A DNA stretch of 64,000 bases, from NCBI GenBank assembly GCA_023055505.1, contig JALIRH010000027.1:3112501-3176500 (forward strand). The letters are read 5' to 3'. This DNA is from Callipepla californica brunnescens (taxonomy: Eukaryota > Chordata > Aves > Galliformes > Odontophoridae). Below are positions 54,301 through 64,000 of the stretch, piece after piece; position 1 is the stretch's first letter; every line of letters starts with the position of its first letter. The notes under the pieces were generated by a model. The model ran no database searches. It was not told the origin of the DNA and saw only the letters and a list, made by a program, of their open reading frames with translations. The translations under genes and the position numbers were made by a program.

Positions 54301-57300
54301 TGGCGAGTCTTGGGATGTATTAGGGAAGTGCTTATTTCTGGTTGACCTGGCAAGGAATTTTAATCTCAGCAAACCTGCTCCTACCTGCTGTCACCACGGC
54401 TCCTTTGAACTATTACTTTTGCATGAATTCTTCAAGGTGTTTATATGTAGTTAGACTCAATGCAGCAGCAAGGCAGAGAAAAGCATCATCACTGCAGTAG
54501 AGCTTCACCTTTGTCCATATTATGTGTTTGCCTTGCTTCCCCCTCTCAGAAGTGGGAGGGCCAGAATAAGGGCAGAGTGACTTCCCTTGAAGATGAACTA
54601 CGCTGCTTTGTCTTTTGTTTTGTCTTTTTTGCGGCCTTTGCAATTGGAAGTGATATTGGTTTGAATTTTTGTCTGATGAAAGAAAAATGCTAACTCTTGT
54701 CTCTTGGGCTCTAAACACTGATATTTCAGTGCTTCATTTTAGAGAAGTATTATTTTCCAGCCTGAGATCAGCCCACTTCTTATAGTTACATGTTACTGTC
54801 ATCAGTGATGCAAGCATATATTGAGAAGGCAAAGAAAGATGTTGATATCAATTTTAGTTTAACAAAACTATAGAAGCTAAATTGAAGCATTTATATTACA
54901 GAAGGTGGTAGTGTGGAATATGATGGGAATACAATGTTTTGTATTTAAAAATATTTGTAAACTGCTCCTTCATAGCACAACAGTAGATCTTTTTTAGGAG
55001 TGATACGGTTTTGTTGTAGAGGACGGAAATGTAGCCTTCACCTGTCAGGTGTTCTGTTGGCATACTATGATAATGCAGTACTTATGAATGCTAGTTTTAT
55101 ATGCAGTTTGGTAATGTTTTTTGTGGTACAGCTTCACAACGCTGTGGCCGAAATGGAAAAGGAGAAGTTTAATATTCAGAAGAAGCACACGGAAGATGTG
55201 CAGGAGCTGCTTGAGTACACCAAAGCTCGTCTCAGAAAAATGGAGGAAGATTATATGGAACAAACAAAGTCAACTGTAAGCTTTTTGTAAATATGTCACA
55301 CCAGCAAGTGTATCTTTCAATTTTGTGCATAATTATTTTTTACACTGCCTATAAAACTGAGTGCTCTAATAGCAGTCTGAAACACTATTTAATCATGCCT
55401 CAATCTTTTTGATCTTTGCTTAGCTTGGAAAAATATTGTATCCATCATATTGGTGTCATAGATAGATGTCTGCTGGTGGATCACGATAAGATGGTGGGGG
55501 GGGAAACTTAATCATAAGCCTCAACTTTACTCTCTAGGGAGGTGTAATCCTATGCCAAGCCTTTCAAGTGGGTCTTGTTCCAGCATACAAGGTTTGTAAT
55601 TATGTAAATTATACAACAGTCTCAGTAAGGCAGCATCACCCTAAGCCATACTGTTGAATTACTTTCTGGATACTTTTTCCCTCTCAGTTTTTGTCTGATG
55701 TGGAAAGAGACTGCTGAACACAGATATCGATTGGAAAGATTTCAAATCTATCTTTCTTGGAAAGTGAAAAATCAATATTGAATTCTGTGTATCCTTCTGA
55801 GATACCTTTTCTGGTGTATCTTTATGTTGGATATCAGTTTTAACCTTTCCTTACCTAAAGATTTGTTATTTTATTCCCATTCATTTCACTGTATGTTTAA
55901 ATGATATTCTTAGAGGCAAAAACCCATTTGTGATGACCATCAGTTTGACAAATAGAAACAAGTTCTTCCCTGATTGCAGAATTACACAGGAAAAACTTGA
56001 TTGGAGTGGAAGTCTTTGTTGCAGAAAGAGAAAATCCAAGGAATTGAGTATGACAGATGAAATAATTCAATATGTAAACAATGTAGAAAGCAAAAAATTA
56101 ACAAGAATCCTAGAACGCATACTGTTCTTTTTATCAGTGTTGAGTGAAAGGACAGTGTCAGAAAAACTTTATTCCCTTATTAATGAATGTTGAGTTTAAA
56201 AATTAGCATTCAGATCATGTCATGGGTAACAGTAAATACAGAGAAAAACGGACACAGTCTGTCAGCAAGATTGAATTTAAGAACCATCAAAACTAGACAG
56301 ATCTTGCTGAGCAGCTTCTGATTTAATAATTAAACAAGGTAGAGTTCAAGGCAGGGCTTAAGATGAAAGACTAGGCTGTCACTGGAAATTAGTTTTCTTT
56401 TCTTTTTTTTTCCATCTCTTGGTAGTGTTCTTTTATTTTCTTTTATTTTTTGGTATTTCAGAGATTTCTTCTTCAAAGTTTTACATTGTCAAGAATGCCA
56501 CTGCTGTTAGCAAGCAAAACAGACTGAGCAATATAGCTCATAAAGTTGGATTTTGTACATTAAACAAGTATAAATATTAACTTCCTGAGGGTGGGGCCAC
56601 AGGGAGGTGTTAAGATGTTTGGCAATATGATATCTATGTGAATTGAAAAGAACAACCCAACCAAATGAAATGGCACCAGACTGTTAGCTGGGCTTATACC
56701 AGTGGAAGAATTTTCTGTCCTATATTCACGATAAGTCACTTGGCAGAGTTCAGTTAGCCACTCTGACTGTATGAGGTTATTGCTTTACTACAGGCTCATG
56801 TAGGTGCTATATGGCAGCTGGGGCACTGACTTCAGAGGGCAGATGTTGGAGGGGTTTTTTATTTTGTTTTAGCAAAGAGTGAAAATATTTTTCCACTTCC
56901 CTCGTGCCCAGACCTTTGTTAATACAAAAATAACAATATGTACATCCTGGAGGGCAGCTGTGTCTTATTTTATTCCTCCTGTGGAATTCTTCAGTCATTT
57001 CCGAGCAGATCAACATAAGTTTAGGGAAGAGTGGGAAGTAGTTGAGTAGAAGGGGCAAGTAATTTGAAAGTAATTCTGCTCAGTTTTAGAACTGTTTTTA
57101 TTAGGAGTTAACATTATGGGGGAAAGGTATTTGTTGTTTATTGGAAGAAATTCACTGTAACTAAAGAAGAGAAAGTCATGAAATCATTAAAGTTGGAAAG
57201 ACCCAATAAGATTATCAAGTCTAACCATCAGCCCATGCCTGTGAGCACTCTAGACAACGTAATTCAGTGCAACTTTTCTTTTGAAAACCTCCAGGGACAG

Positions 57301-59284
57301 TGCCTCCAGCACCTCCCTGGGCAGCATGTTCTAGTACTTCCCCACTCTGAGAAGCAAAATTTTTTAACGTCTAACCTAAACCTCCCCTGGTGCAACTTAA
57401 GGCCATTTCCTCTTGTCCTATCAATTACACATAGAGGTGGACTGGGGAATCGTGTACCAGGAGAGTTTAGAGGTACCAGGAGAGTCTAGAGGAATGTGGT
57501 CTCAGCCCTCGTATGTACTTGCTATATTCCCATGCATGATGCTTCCCTTCTTTGTGCGTCTCCACCTTTTCAGTAATAAAACGGAAGTTATTTATTTACC
57601 TTCAAGATGATTGGTGACTTTTTTTCAGTCAATATTTGTTAGTTGATTTGAAACTCAAGTAGATAAAGTTTGCACTGTTCATGCTACATCTGTGTTATAG
57701 TCATCCTTCTTACATCCTCGGTATCTGTACCTGCTGCTGTATCTTATCTCCTCTTTAACAAAAGATTTGTAACATAGAAATTGGTAATGTGTACTGTTAC
57801 ATTTAATGGAGTGGATGCTATTCCTTTTAGTTATTATTTCAGTGTGTTTTGTTTGTTTTTTTTTAGTATGTATATGCAGCATAGAATTTATTATCATAAT
57901 TGATGACAGCTCTGCTGTTGCAACCCTTGTGCCTCTGGTCACCAAAGAACGTTGTTGCTCAAGGCTACTGGGTAACAACAGGGGTGTAGAGTAATTCATT
58001 CTGGTGCTTTCTTAACAATGACCTATTCTTTCAGAACCAGACGGTCAAAAAACTGGAGGCTCGAGTGCAACAGTTGATGGTTGAGGCTGAAAACAGTAAT
58101 TTACAGCGTCAGAAGTTATCCCAGGAAAAGTCTGAAGCGGAACAACGTTACCAGGTGGCATGCTCTGAACTTCAGGAAATGAAGGCAAGGTAATTACATA
58201 GTAGTTGCTGTTTTTACCATTGAAGAATATGGAACCTCCAAAAGCGAGCTGTAATTGTTTTCATTCACTAAACTCATTGAATGATCATTTGTAGTAGAGA
58301 ATTGTCATAAAAATCTATTAACTGAGGCATGAAAACTTCATTTTGGACCCGACCCAAATGACCATCGGAAGTGTTGTATTTCTGTGACTTAGAAGCACAA
58401 GGTGCACATGGTACAGTCAAACCTGAAAACTCTGAAATTGATGCTGAGCAGGTAGAACACCAAAGATGAAAGCAGCTTCCGTACTTTGTTTGCTTACAGG
58501 CACAACTCACTTCAGAAAGACAAGGGCCGTATTATACAGGAATATGAGGAGAACATTCAGCAGCTACGAAGAAAACATGATGGTGATATAAATGTAATGA
58601 AACAGGAGCATGCTATCTCTGCAGCTAAGGTACATTTCCATGCGTGTTCCATATAGATGTTTATTTTTTGAAGTGGTGTCATCAACATAAATGAAATGCA
58701 TGTGAATAAATCCAAGAAATGTTCAGTTGCATAAGTAATTCACGTGCACAAGTATAAAACTAAAAAAAGTGAATTGATTTTTTTCATTCCCTGACTGAAG
58801 AATGTCTGAAGGTGACAATTTTGGGATGTATGTGTACATACACTTGTGTTTCTGTAGCTGATGTAGATAAGCGCAGTTATTATGCAGCTTTTTCCTTGTC
58901 CTTATGTAAAAATTCTGAAGGCCAGAATATCTCCATGCACTTAAAGACCTTTGAGCTCTTATAAGGCCCCTTCACTAAGCTGTCCTCAAAGGCAGGCTGA
59001 GGGGAAAAATATTTATTTCCAGAAATAAACTGTCTTGCAGGTTTCTGTAATATGGAACGTTATGTTAAATATTTATGTACTTTAGAAGATATTCTAAAAC
59101 TCTGTGAATGTATATTCCTCCCAAAATGTAATAAATCTGTTGACATAAAAACCTCTATCAGGCTGGAGTCTACTAGTGCACATACTTAGTGTATGGCATT
59201 TATTCTACTTGAATGAACTGTATGTAGAAAAGGCTCCAGTTTTAACTGGCATCTGTCTCTGGAACAATAAGGTATCTTGTTCTT

Positions 59285-59319
<35 letters not shown>

Positions 59320-62141
59320 TAATTCTGTTATTATATTCAATTATTCAATTATATTCAATTAGTTATTTATGGTTACTCTGCATTTATAAGCTTACCAGAG
59401 GGTGATGTAAAGTATCCAGAGTTTTTTTGGATATTTATATTCTCTTCCAATTTCCAGGCACCTTTGAGAGGTGACTTTAAAATGGCAAAAAGATGCATCT
59501 GTAGAGCTAATGGGAACACAAGACAAAAGTTCTTTCTGTTAAATCCTTGCAGGCATCTGATGTGATTGAAGAGTTACAGCGTAGTGTGTGTCTATTAAAA
59601 CAACAGCTACAAGCTTCAGAACATCAAAGAGAGCAACAACTGAGGGTGAGCCCCAACTTCTCACTGATGACTGACAAGCTCCTTTTACATTTTCCCAGTG
59701 ATCTGAATATTTAGTCTTAAAGTACACTTGTTATGCAGTGTGCATCCTCATGTATTTTATCAATATACATACAGAAGGTGTAAACTTTTCCATAAAGAAA
59801 TCTCATCTCTTCCTACATTTTTATGGCAAAGAGCAGAATAGGACCCTTGTCTTTTTATTTTAACAATTTTAACAATTTTAAACATGATTTAATGCCATAA
59901 GCAGGTATCGATGCATTATAAATGTGTCAGAGAGTACAGTTATGCTGGTTAAGAGAAACTTCTTGCTGTTGCTTTCTAACAGTTCAGCTCAATTTTCACC
60001 TTCCAGCAGATACTGATTAATCCTATTTCAGGTTAATGAGTTCCACATCTGTATTGTGCATCACTGCTGTTCAAGTTTTGACATCTGCTGTTCTTCCCTT
60101 TTATTTTGCTGCTGATGTAGTACAAAAAAACATTCTAGTAGCTCAGAAGAGCAAGTTACTTTTTATCTTGAGCAGCTTGAACTGTGGCTTTTGAGATGGT
60201 TTTGTGTGGATACTTTTGCTGTTGGTTGTTGGGTTTTTTGTAGGTCAGATTTTCCATGAGTTACAATGTAAGAGTACTCCTTGCATCTTGAGTTTACAAA
60301 CAAGGATCTAAGACCTGTAATCTTCCACCGTTTTAGATGCCCTTTTAAGCTAATGAGATAACAAAGTAGTGCCTCTTCTGCTAGTAATTAAAAATAAAAG
60401 CTGTAAGTCAGTTTTAAGTGTTGCTTAGGGGTGATATAAAGTGAGCTTTTAACTCTTACAACTGTTCTGGGTGTGTTTAAGGACTGCTTTGAAATGAAAT
60501 AAATCACAGCTTTATTTCCTTTGACTTACAAGTTCACTTCTTCATTTGCAGGATTATGACTATAGACTTCAACAAGACAAACTTCACTTGGAGCGTGTGT
60601 ATGAAAACCAGGTAATATTACAAGGCAAATAGAGTGTATCATGCACGTTTTCAAGACTCTGAAATCCTCCCTAAAAGTGAACTTTGTGCAGAACAAGGAT
60701 ATACAGCTAATGCAAGCTAGCACCCAGTCTGAGAAATTGTAACTTTCAAGCAGGAATAGAGATGTAAAAATATTTGGTGTGTGTACAGCACCAGTATTTT
60801 GAAAATGGAACTTATGCCGTTTTACTCCTTTGGAAGGGAATTCACCCCAGCTTACAGGGTTCAGGACTGTCAGTGCTCTTAGCATAATTTTTTTCATTAT
60901 TTTGAGTCTCTTAACTATTGACATCTTAAAGTGTGTGGGTATGGTATAAAACCATAAAATGGTATAGATTGGCCCATAAAACACTAAAACCAAGCTTGCC
61001 TTCAAGTAGAGGAATCATGAAGTCTCTGATGTAATCTGTTCACTTAAGTACATACCCATTATCTAATAATCTTTATTGGTCTACAGTGGCTATTGCCTGC
61101 TAGGATATTTAAACATCAAACAAATAATAGGTAGTAACCCTAAATGTCACTGTTTGATTAAATGTGCTTATCTGCTGAATCAGGAACCAGTTAGGCTAAA
61201 TGGTTTTACAAGCAAAGGAAACACCTGCTTTTTATAAATAATCTACCACTTGTTTTCCAAACATTCAGCTAAGAGTAAGAACAGTGATGGATTATTACTG
61301 AGAGCCATTCTTGAGCCAGCTTTTATATGTACATATAACTTAACCAGGACTGGTAACACCTTCTTCACTCTCTGGGCATCCCATCAATATTGAGGCTCTC
61401 TGAAGCCATCTGGATATTCAGGATTCTGTCCAGTAAACACCTACGTAGAACTGTTTACAGTAGTGAAATTCCATAATACCATTATTATGGGAAAAAAAGG
61501 CATGGCACCTTCAATTGGGTCTGTGCCTGTAATTTAATATTGTTTCCTACACTTATAAGCATAGTCTTAATATAAGAGAATTTGTATTTTAGTAACTTAA
61601 TACAATGTAAGATTGCAGATTATCGTAGATGAATAAGGAAATTCCTATGCTTCTCATTCTATAAAGAAAAATGTTGCTGTGAAGTCACATCATGACAGCG
61701 TTTCTTAAGCAATCCTGAAAGCAATGCAAGTTCTTGCATTTAATCTGCCTGTGGAAAAAGGTATTGTGAAAGCCTGTGGTTTGCACCACACTAAGGGAGG
61801 TTGCTAAATTCTGAAGCAGCTTTCCTCATCTGAAAGATGCTTCAGAAACATCTGTTGCTGGTTATTGAGTTGGGGAAGTAGGAGTCAGATTTCATTCACT
61901 ATTGTGACTGTCTTGCTTCACACCTAGATAGATACAGATAGCTGTCTGTATCGGTACTAAAGAAATGTGTAAAACTAATATCTTTTAGAACTTAAAATAA
62001 CATTCTTTTATATCAGGCTTTGTTTTACCTAATATATCATATTTTTTTCTTCAAATGGTAGATTCTTGGCATCCAGAATGATCTTGATAAAGAAAGAGAG
62101 AATGAACAAAAGAAAATTCATGAACTGGAGGAGGCTTTGAA
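27204..62141 (+). CDS. CEP112: Centrosomal protein 112 (CCDC46), N-terminal 574 codons; gene continues off the right edge
   Basis: Coiled-coil centrosomal protein; in mammals it is linked to centrosomes and sperm head-tail attachment. CDS join(27204..27303, 27573..27763, 28863..29029, 33405..33501, 33963..34037, 39919..39966, 40091..40168, 51104..51190, 53037..53136, 53960..54078, 55132..55275, 58035..58189, 58500..58629, 59553..59645, 60552..60611, 62062..62141): 1724 nt, all phases consistent. Residues 1-97 form a conserved N-terminal module (DUF4485-like by recollection) with CALWIKKLFEPSG and GRKNRNLYAKLLLHMLKRGA. Residues 98-185 are Ser-rich and variable; LDDSDLDARLNSWNLG follows. From about 253 onward the protein is continuous Lys/Glu/Gln heptad coiled coil. 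Human CEP112 is 955 aa, so roughly 60% is here. The start MNGEEETWKELD matches human MSQQEEEWEKLD. Confidence 0.96.
27573..27763 (+). CDS. CEP112: CEP112 coding exon 2
   Basis: 191 nt, residues 34-97, the most conserved part of the N-terminal module: ERKMCALWIKKLFEPSGAG, GRKNRNLYAKLLLHMLKRGA, LEGPFTQEPEPG. Ends in phase 0. Acceptor TTGATCTTTTCAG, donor ATG|GTGAGT. Confidence 0.96.
27764..28862 (+). other. CEP112: CEP112 intron after coding exon 2
   Basis: 1.1 kb. Contains a GC-richer block at about 28310-28480 ending in a strong acceptor-like TTCCCCTGCAG, then 12 bases and GTAAGC. A T-run lies at about 28573-28593. No recognised gene. Confidence 0.8.
28863..29029 (+). CDS. CEP112: CEP112 coding exon 3
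   Basis: 167 nt, residues 98-152 plus two bases. Starts SVYLDEPN (human SIYFDEPN), then a diverged Ser-rich stretch containing VGELGKTGSRQEELWTSSS. Donor GA|GTAAGA. An antisense CR1 tail begins less than 100 bases downstream. Confidence 0.9.
29116..29200 (-). repeat. CR1 3'-tail, antisense
   Basis: CATAGAATCATAGGGGTTGG, AAGGGACTTCAAGAGATCATC, GAGTGCAACCCCCCTGCTAA, AGCAGGTTCCCTACA: the standard reverse-complement CR1 3' end, little diverged. Confidence 0.92.
30200..30375 (+). repeat. Interspersed repeat, second copy (possibly LTR-derived)
   Basis: Shares ordered motifs with 755-905: GGGAGCTCAGGTG, GTGACCAGAAGGGCTGGAG, CCTCATTTAAAGGTTGGCAG, CTGGAGATCCCTGTTT. Same orientation. Family not identified. 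Confidence 0.45.
33020..33108 (+). repeat. CR1 3'-tail, sense
   Basis: GTAGTGGGGGTTGGAACTAG, ATGGTCTTAAGGATCCCTTC, AAATCCATTCTATGATT: typical CR1 3' end in sense orientation. Confidence 0.92.
33405..33501 (+). CDS. CEP112: CEP112 coding exon 4
   Basis: 97 nt, residues 153-185: ERFKYDRRQTLRSQSTSPLL and RSDEDNLASSLS. Weakly conserved, but the Arg/Ser pattern RSQSTSP aligns with human RSHSLSP. The acceptor AATAATAG has a run of AG repeats after it; only a start at 33405 keeps the frame. Confidence 0.85.
33963..34037 (+). CDS. CEP112: CEP112 coding exon 5
   Basis: 75 nt, residues 186-210, ending in the conserved LDDSDLDARLNSWNLG. Acceptor TTATGTTCCAG, donor GGG|GTAAAA. Confidence 0.95.
34038..39918 (+). 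other. CEP112: CEP112 intron after coding exon 5
   Basis: 5.9 kb, AT-rich. Contains a perfect 10-bp inverted repeat at 35074-35098. Minus-strand open frames at 35959-36303 and 39476-39931 match nothing and the second overlaps exon 6 antisense; both look like chance frames. Confidence 0.8.
39919..39966 (+). CDS. CEP112: CEP112 coding exon 6
   Basis: 48 nt, residues 211-226, LENPRYLREKPMPVSL, nearly identical to human IENPRYLRQKPIPVSL. Acceptor TTTTTCAG, donor GTAGGT. Confidence 0.95.
40091..40168 (+). CDS. CEP112: CEP112 coding exon 7
   Basis: 78 nt, residues 227-252: MTPKAGLGKSSSFHKDPAL and CRMHEKE. The KSSSFH core matches human. Last exon before the coiled coil; followed by a 10.9-kb intron. 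Confidence 0.94.
41446..41690. repeat. Two CR1 fragments in inverted orientation (hairpin-forming)
   Basis: An antisense CR1 tail (ATCATAGGGGTTGGAAGGGA, then ACCTCTAGAGATCCAACTTC) runs to about 41595. A sense CR1 segment follows from 41621 (ATTGTGGAGTC...TCTCTGGAGATATTC). Bases 41539-41595 and about 41621-41678 are inverted copies, with about 84% identity by eye, separated by about 25 bases. Confidence 0.88.
44950..45150 (+). repeat. CR1 3' region, sense, with a duplicated tail
   Basis: CCTGGAGATGTTCAGGAAAT, GTGGCACTGGGGGACATGG, then two successive tail-like segments, each with GGGGACATGGTTG followed by (A/G)ATAGGT...TTG(A)ACTT...TGATCTTAG (about 45001-45052 and 45087-45148). Confidence 0.8.
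49421..49455 (-). repeat. CR1 3'-end scrap, antisense
   Basis: TCACAGAATGGCTTCGGTTG followed by GAAGGGACCTTTG is the reverse complement of the CR1 terminal region. Only about 35 bases are recognisable. Confidence 0.75.
51104..51190 (+). CDS. CEP112: CEP112 coding exon 8
   Basis: 87 nt, residues 253-281: LDMKMKMLEGKFHEEKVQL then QQKHDSDVQK. Start of the long coiled coil. T-rich tract then AAAG acceptor, donor GTAAGA. Confidence 0.95.
53037..53136 (+). CDS. CEP112: CEP112 coding exon 9
   Basis: 100 nt, residues 282-314 plus one base: ILDRKNDEIEVLKSLHKTK and NEAEEIIRKLEKK. Acceptor TTGACTGCAG, donor GTGATT. Confidence 0.95.
53960..54078 (+). CDS. CEP112: CEP112 coding exon 10
   Basis: 119 nt, residues 315-354: VQTLLRESQVIREAKEKQI then TELKKMCEKSTETLNNEWEK. 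Acceptor TTTGTGACAG, donor GTAACG. Confidence 0.95.
55132..55275 (+). CDS. CEP112: CEP112 coding exon 11
   Basis: 144 nt, residues 355-402: LHNAVAEMEKEKFNIQKKH, TEDVQELLEYTKARLRKMEE. Acceptor TTGTGGTACAG, donor GTAAGC. Phase 0 on both sides. Confidence 0.96.
57177..57440 (-). repeat. CR1 fragment, antisense, longest in the window
   Basis: About 260 bases of recognisable reverse-complement CR1: AATCATTAAAGTTGGAAAGA, CCATCAGCCCATGCC, AACCTCCAGGGACAGTGCCT, CACCTCCCTGGGCAGC, CTAACCTAAACCTCCCCTGG, CATTTCCTCTTGTCCTATC. The plus-strand open frame across it is repeat-derived. Confidence 0.93.
57454..57491 (+). repeat. 19-bp tandem duplication
   Basis: GTACCAGGAGAGTTTAGAG (57454-57472) is followed directly by GTACCAGGAGAGTCTAGAG (57473-57491), one base different. 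It lies just past the CR1 end. Confidence 0.9.
58035..58189 (+). CDS. CEP112: CEP112 coding exon 12
   Basis: 155 nt, residues 403-453 plus two bases: VKKLEARVQQLMVEAENSNL, QRQKLSQEKSEAEQRYQ, ACSELQEMKA. Acceptor ATTCTTTCAG, donor GTAATT. Confidence 0.96.
58500..58629 (+). CDS. CEP112: CEP112 coding exon 13
   Basis: 130 nt, residues 454-497: HNSLQKDKGRIIQEYEENI, QQLRRKHDGDINVMKQEHA. Acceptor TTTGCTTACAG, donor GTACAT. Confidence 0.95.
59283..59320. repeat. Microsatellite: T24 followed by (GT)7
   Basis: An uninterrupted run of 24 T (59283-59306) is followed by seven GT units (59307-59320). Expected to be length-variable. Confidence 0.95.
59553..59645 (+). CDS. CEP112: CEP112 coding exon 14
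   Basis: 93 nt, residues 498-528: ASDVIEELQRSVCLLKQQL, QASEHQREQQLR. Phase 0 on both sides. Acceptor AAATCCTTGCAG, donor GTGAGC. Confidence 0.95.
60552..60611 (+). CDS. CEP112: CEP112 coding exon 15
   Basis: 60 nt, residues 529-548, DYDYRLQQDKLHLERVYENQ. More diverged from human but the spacing and the LERVYE/LKHIYE pattern hold. Acceptor TTCATTTGCAG, donor GTAATA. Confidence 0.92.
62062..62141 (+). CDS. CEP112: CEP112 coding exon 16
   Basis: 80 nt, residues 549-574 plus two bases: ILGIQNDLDKERENEQKKI and HELEEAL. Aligns with human LQSELDKGKEDTQKKIHKFEEAL. Donor AA|GTAAGT. The next conserved exon (human continues KEKEEQL) is not in the window. Confidence 0.94.
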
Positions 62142-64000
62142 GTAAGTGAACATGGAACAGTTGCTGAAACATCTATAGAGTTTTAGTTAAATCTGGTAAA
62201 TATAGCACATGCTTGGTGTTGTCCAGCCACCTTCTGTTGATTGATCTGAGTAACATTCTGATTGTAAAGCTCCATCTTTGGGGTTTTAGCCAAAAAGAAA
62301 GTTTATTTATTTTTAAGCGGAAAAACAAAAAAAAAGATGGAAACCAGTGATTTCAGCTAATCTTTCCTGGACAAATAAATGAAACAATCTTCAATTTAAA
62401 ATGGATATTTAAAAGACAATCTATGTGGAAGATGAGTTGCTTTGGACTATTCTGGAGGAAAGGATGGGTTTGAAAAATGTCTATTAGAACCCAATGCAAA
62501 AAATAGTGGGCTGTTATGTTGGGTGCTGTGCAATCTCCTGCTTGATAATTAAGATATTTCTTTATGATTTAGGAGGAGCCATGAGATGCTCAAGTCTGTT
62601 GAGGAAAAACTTCAGTCTCGGTTTTAATCTCAGCATATACTACACTGAGTTTGAATATAGTTTCTGTTTGTCATTCAAATAGCCATAAATTACATCTCCA
62701 GTGTGGATGTTTCTTTGATACCACACATTTTTGTGTCAAGTAGTTATTTTTCAAATCTGACCAGGATTCAGAGTGCACAGCAAAGATGCTTTTCATTATC
62801 TAACTTGGAAGATCACTCTTTCTAACCTGGTATGTTACAAAACTAATTGGGATGTAACAAGTTTGACATTCTCTGAGCAGAGGTGGGGTTTACATGCAAC
62901 AGAGGCACATGTGACAAGATTCTCTTGTTATGCTGCTTCCTTTTCTGATTATTGGAAAATACTTCCATGTGTTTATACAGTTTAAAATCAAAATTATTCA
63001 AATAATTTCTAAGAAAAACATATTATTGCAGAACAAACCACAAGACTGGTGAAAACTTCTCAGTGAACTTTAACAATATAATCTTATCAGAGCTGATAGA
63101 GGCATTGGGAAGTCACTGGTGTGAAGTTTGCATTCCTTGATTTCTATAATCTCATAGATAATTACCATCAACAGAGACTGTTCTAAATAACTACAGAAAT
63201 TAATACAAACTCTAGTGTTTAATCTTTAAATTCTTTGCACTATATCTTTTTATACCTTCAGAGACATTGCATTGTTTAACAACTAACCTTTTAATATTTT
63301 AACGTCTGATTCATTTATAATGTTATTTGTAAGCCATGAAAGCTTAGAAATGGAAGATAATTAATACCACTTCGTGTCAGCTTGAAGTTACTAATGTTAA
63401 ATATGTTTAATACAGTAAGTATGAATTTTCAGTCCACTGGCTGTTCAGAACTGATTCCCCTTCTGGGTGCTATTTATTGCAGAGTAAACATGGTAGTGCT
63501 CTCCTTCAGGCAAGTGTTTACCCATAGTGAAGTGGGTTAGCAGCCCATAGATTTTGAACTTCTATTTTTAGTTAACAGCACTGCAGTGAGAAGCTCTGCA
63601 GATAGCTGAAGAGGTCCTAATTTATTTCAGATATTCCTTGACTGTAATTAAGCCTAGGTTTTATGTTTAGGTTGGAGTAAGGATATGAAAGAGCCTGGTT
63701 TACTGGTGGTGGTTCTGGGCCCACGTAGTTTAGAGCACATTGGCAGAGAGCTGTCCCAACCTTCTGCTTTGTAAGAATGAACCTTTTGCCTAAAACTGAG
63801 GTTGGGTCAGCCTTGTGGGAGAACATCTCAATTTCAGAGCTCGTATACTCTTCAGTGATGAATCTGTACTACTGTTGTCTTGGTTGTTTTGTAGAAGTGA
63901 TTTGGAGTTAATTTTAAAGTTAGCAGTGGAAGTAGTAATGCTTATCTTTTTTAATGGACTAGACATACAAATGAGCTTTCATTCTTGTCTTTGTTTGGAT
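62142..64000 (+). other. CEP112: CEP112 intron after coding exon 16 (partial)
   Basis: 1.86 kb to the window edge. The next conserved exon was not found. One phase-compatible exon-like segment lies at 62573-62627. Remainder is AT-rich with no recognised feature. Confidence 0.75.
62573..62627 (+). other. CEP112: Candidate alternative CEP112 exon
   Basis: After TTTATGATTTAG, the sequence read in the phase left by exon 16 gives RSHEMLKSVEEKLQSRF and then TAA. The heptad-like LKSVEEKL character fits CEP112. It could be a terminal exon, or a 48-nt cassette ending at the weak donor CG|GTTTTA (62620/62621), which would keep the phase. Human does not have this sequence at this point, so it may be chance. 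Confidence 0.25.

Larger units (their letters stand above)
51191..58034 (+). other. CEP112: CEP112 introns between coding exons 8 and 12
   Basis: Introns 51191-53036, 53137-53959, 54079-55131 and 55276-58034. The last holds an antisense CR1 (57177-57440) and an adjoining 19-bp tandem duplication. A 10-G run lies near 55495-55503. Nothing else recognised. Confidence 0.8.
58630..62061 (+). other. CEP112: CEP112 introns between coding exons 13 and 16
   Basis: Introns 58630-59552, 59646-60551 and 60612-62061. Contain the T/GT microsatellite at 59283-59320 and AT-rich ATTCAATTATATTCAATTA text just after it. The minus-strand open frame 60526-61005 crosses exon 15 antisense and has no recognisable content. 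Confidence 0.8.

Noticed and set aside
57178..57489. 103-aa plus-strand frame that looks protein-like
   Set aside because: It is the reverse strand of a CR1 element, not a gene.
60526..61005. 159-aa minus-strand frame overlapping CEP112 exon 15
   Set aside because: Antisense shadow plus intron sequence; no recognisable protein.

Overview
The window is nuclear DNA of a bird, most likely a galliform such as chicken. The evidence is interrupted vertebrate genes with GT-AG introns, many CR1 retrotransposon tails, CpG-island promoters, and the conserved gene order PRKCA - APOH - CEP112 (human 17q24 order). The species call is an inference from the proteins and repeat content.

Layout: (1) 1-5048, minus strand: the 5' end of PRKCA. 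Exon 1 (4876-5048) and the 32-nt exon 2 (2214-2245) encode the pseudosubstrate and the start of the first C1 domain; the gene runs off the left edge. A GC-rich promoter lies at about 5049-5560. (2) About 5.6-17.3 kb: intergenic DNA with degraded CR1 pieces and no gene I can support. (3) 17411-22917, plus strand: complete APOH (beta-2-glycoprotein I), 8 coding exons, 350 aa, five sushi domains, with an HNF1-like site and an atypical TATA element upstream and an AATAAA signal downstream. (4) About 23.2-26.3 kb: intergenic DNA with an unexplained long open frame and a CR1 fragment that runs into the next CpG island. (5) 26.3-64 kb, plus strand: CEP112. A non-coding first exon is inferred, followed by 16 coding exons (27204-62141, 574 codons plus 2 nt); the gene continues past the right edge.

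The three genes do not form a pathway. PRKCA is a calcium- and lipid-activated signalling kinase, APOH a secreted phospholipid-binding plasma protein, and CEP112 a coiled-coil centrosomal protein. They are neighbours by conserved synteny.

I found no CRISPR array, operon, prokaryotic system or clearly new biological system. The most interesting leftovers are: splice-consensus exon-like segments on the minus strand that may form a transcript antisense to APOH and divergent from CEP112; a 273-codon open frame between APOH and CEP112; a phase-compatible extra CEP112 exon near the right end; a CR1 inverted repeat in a CEP112 intron; and loss of the membrane-inserting tryptophan in APOH domain V.
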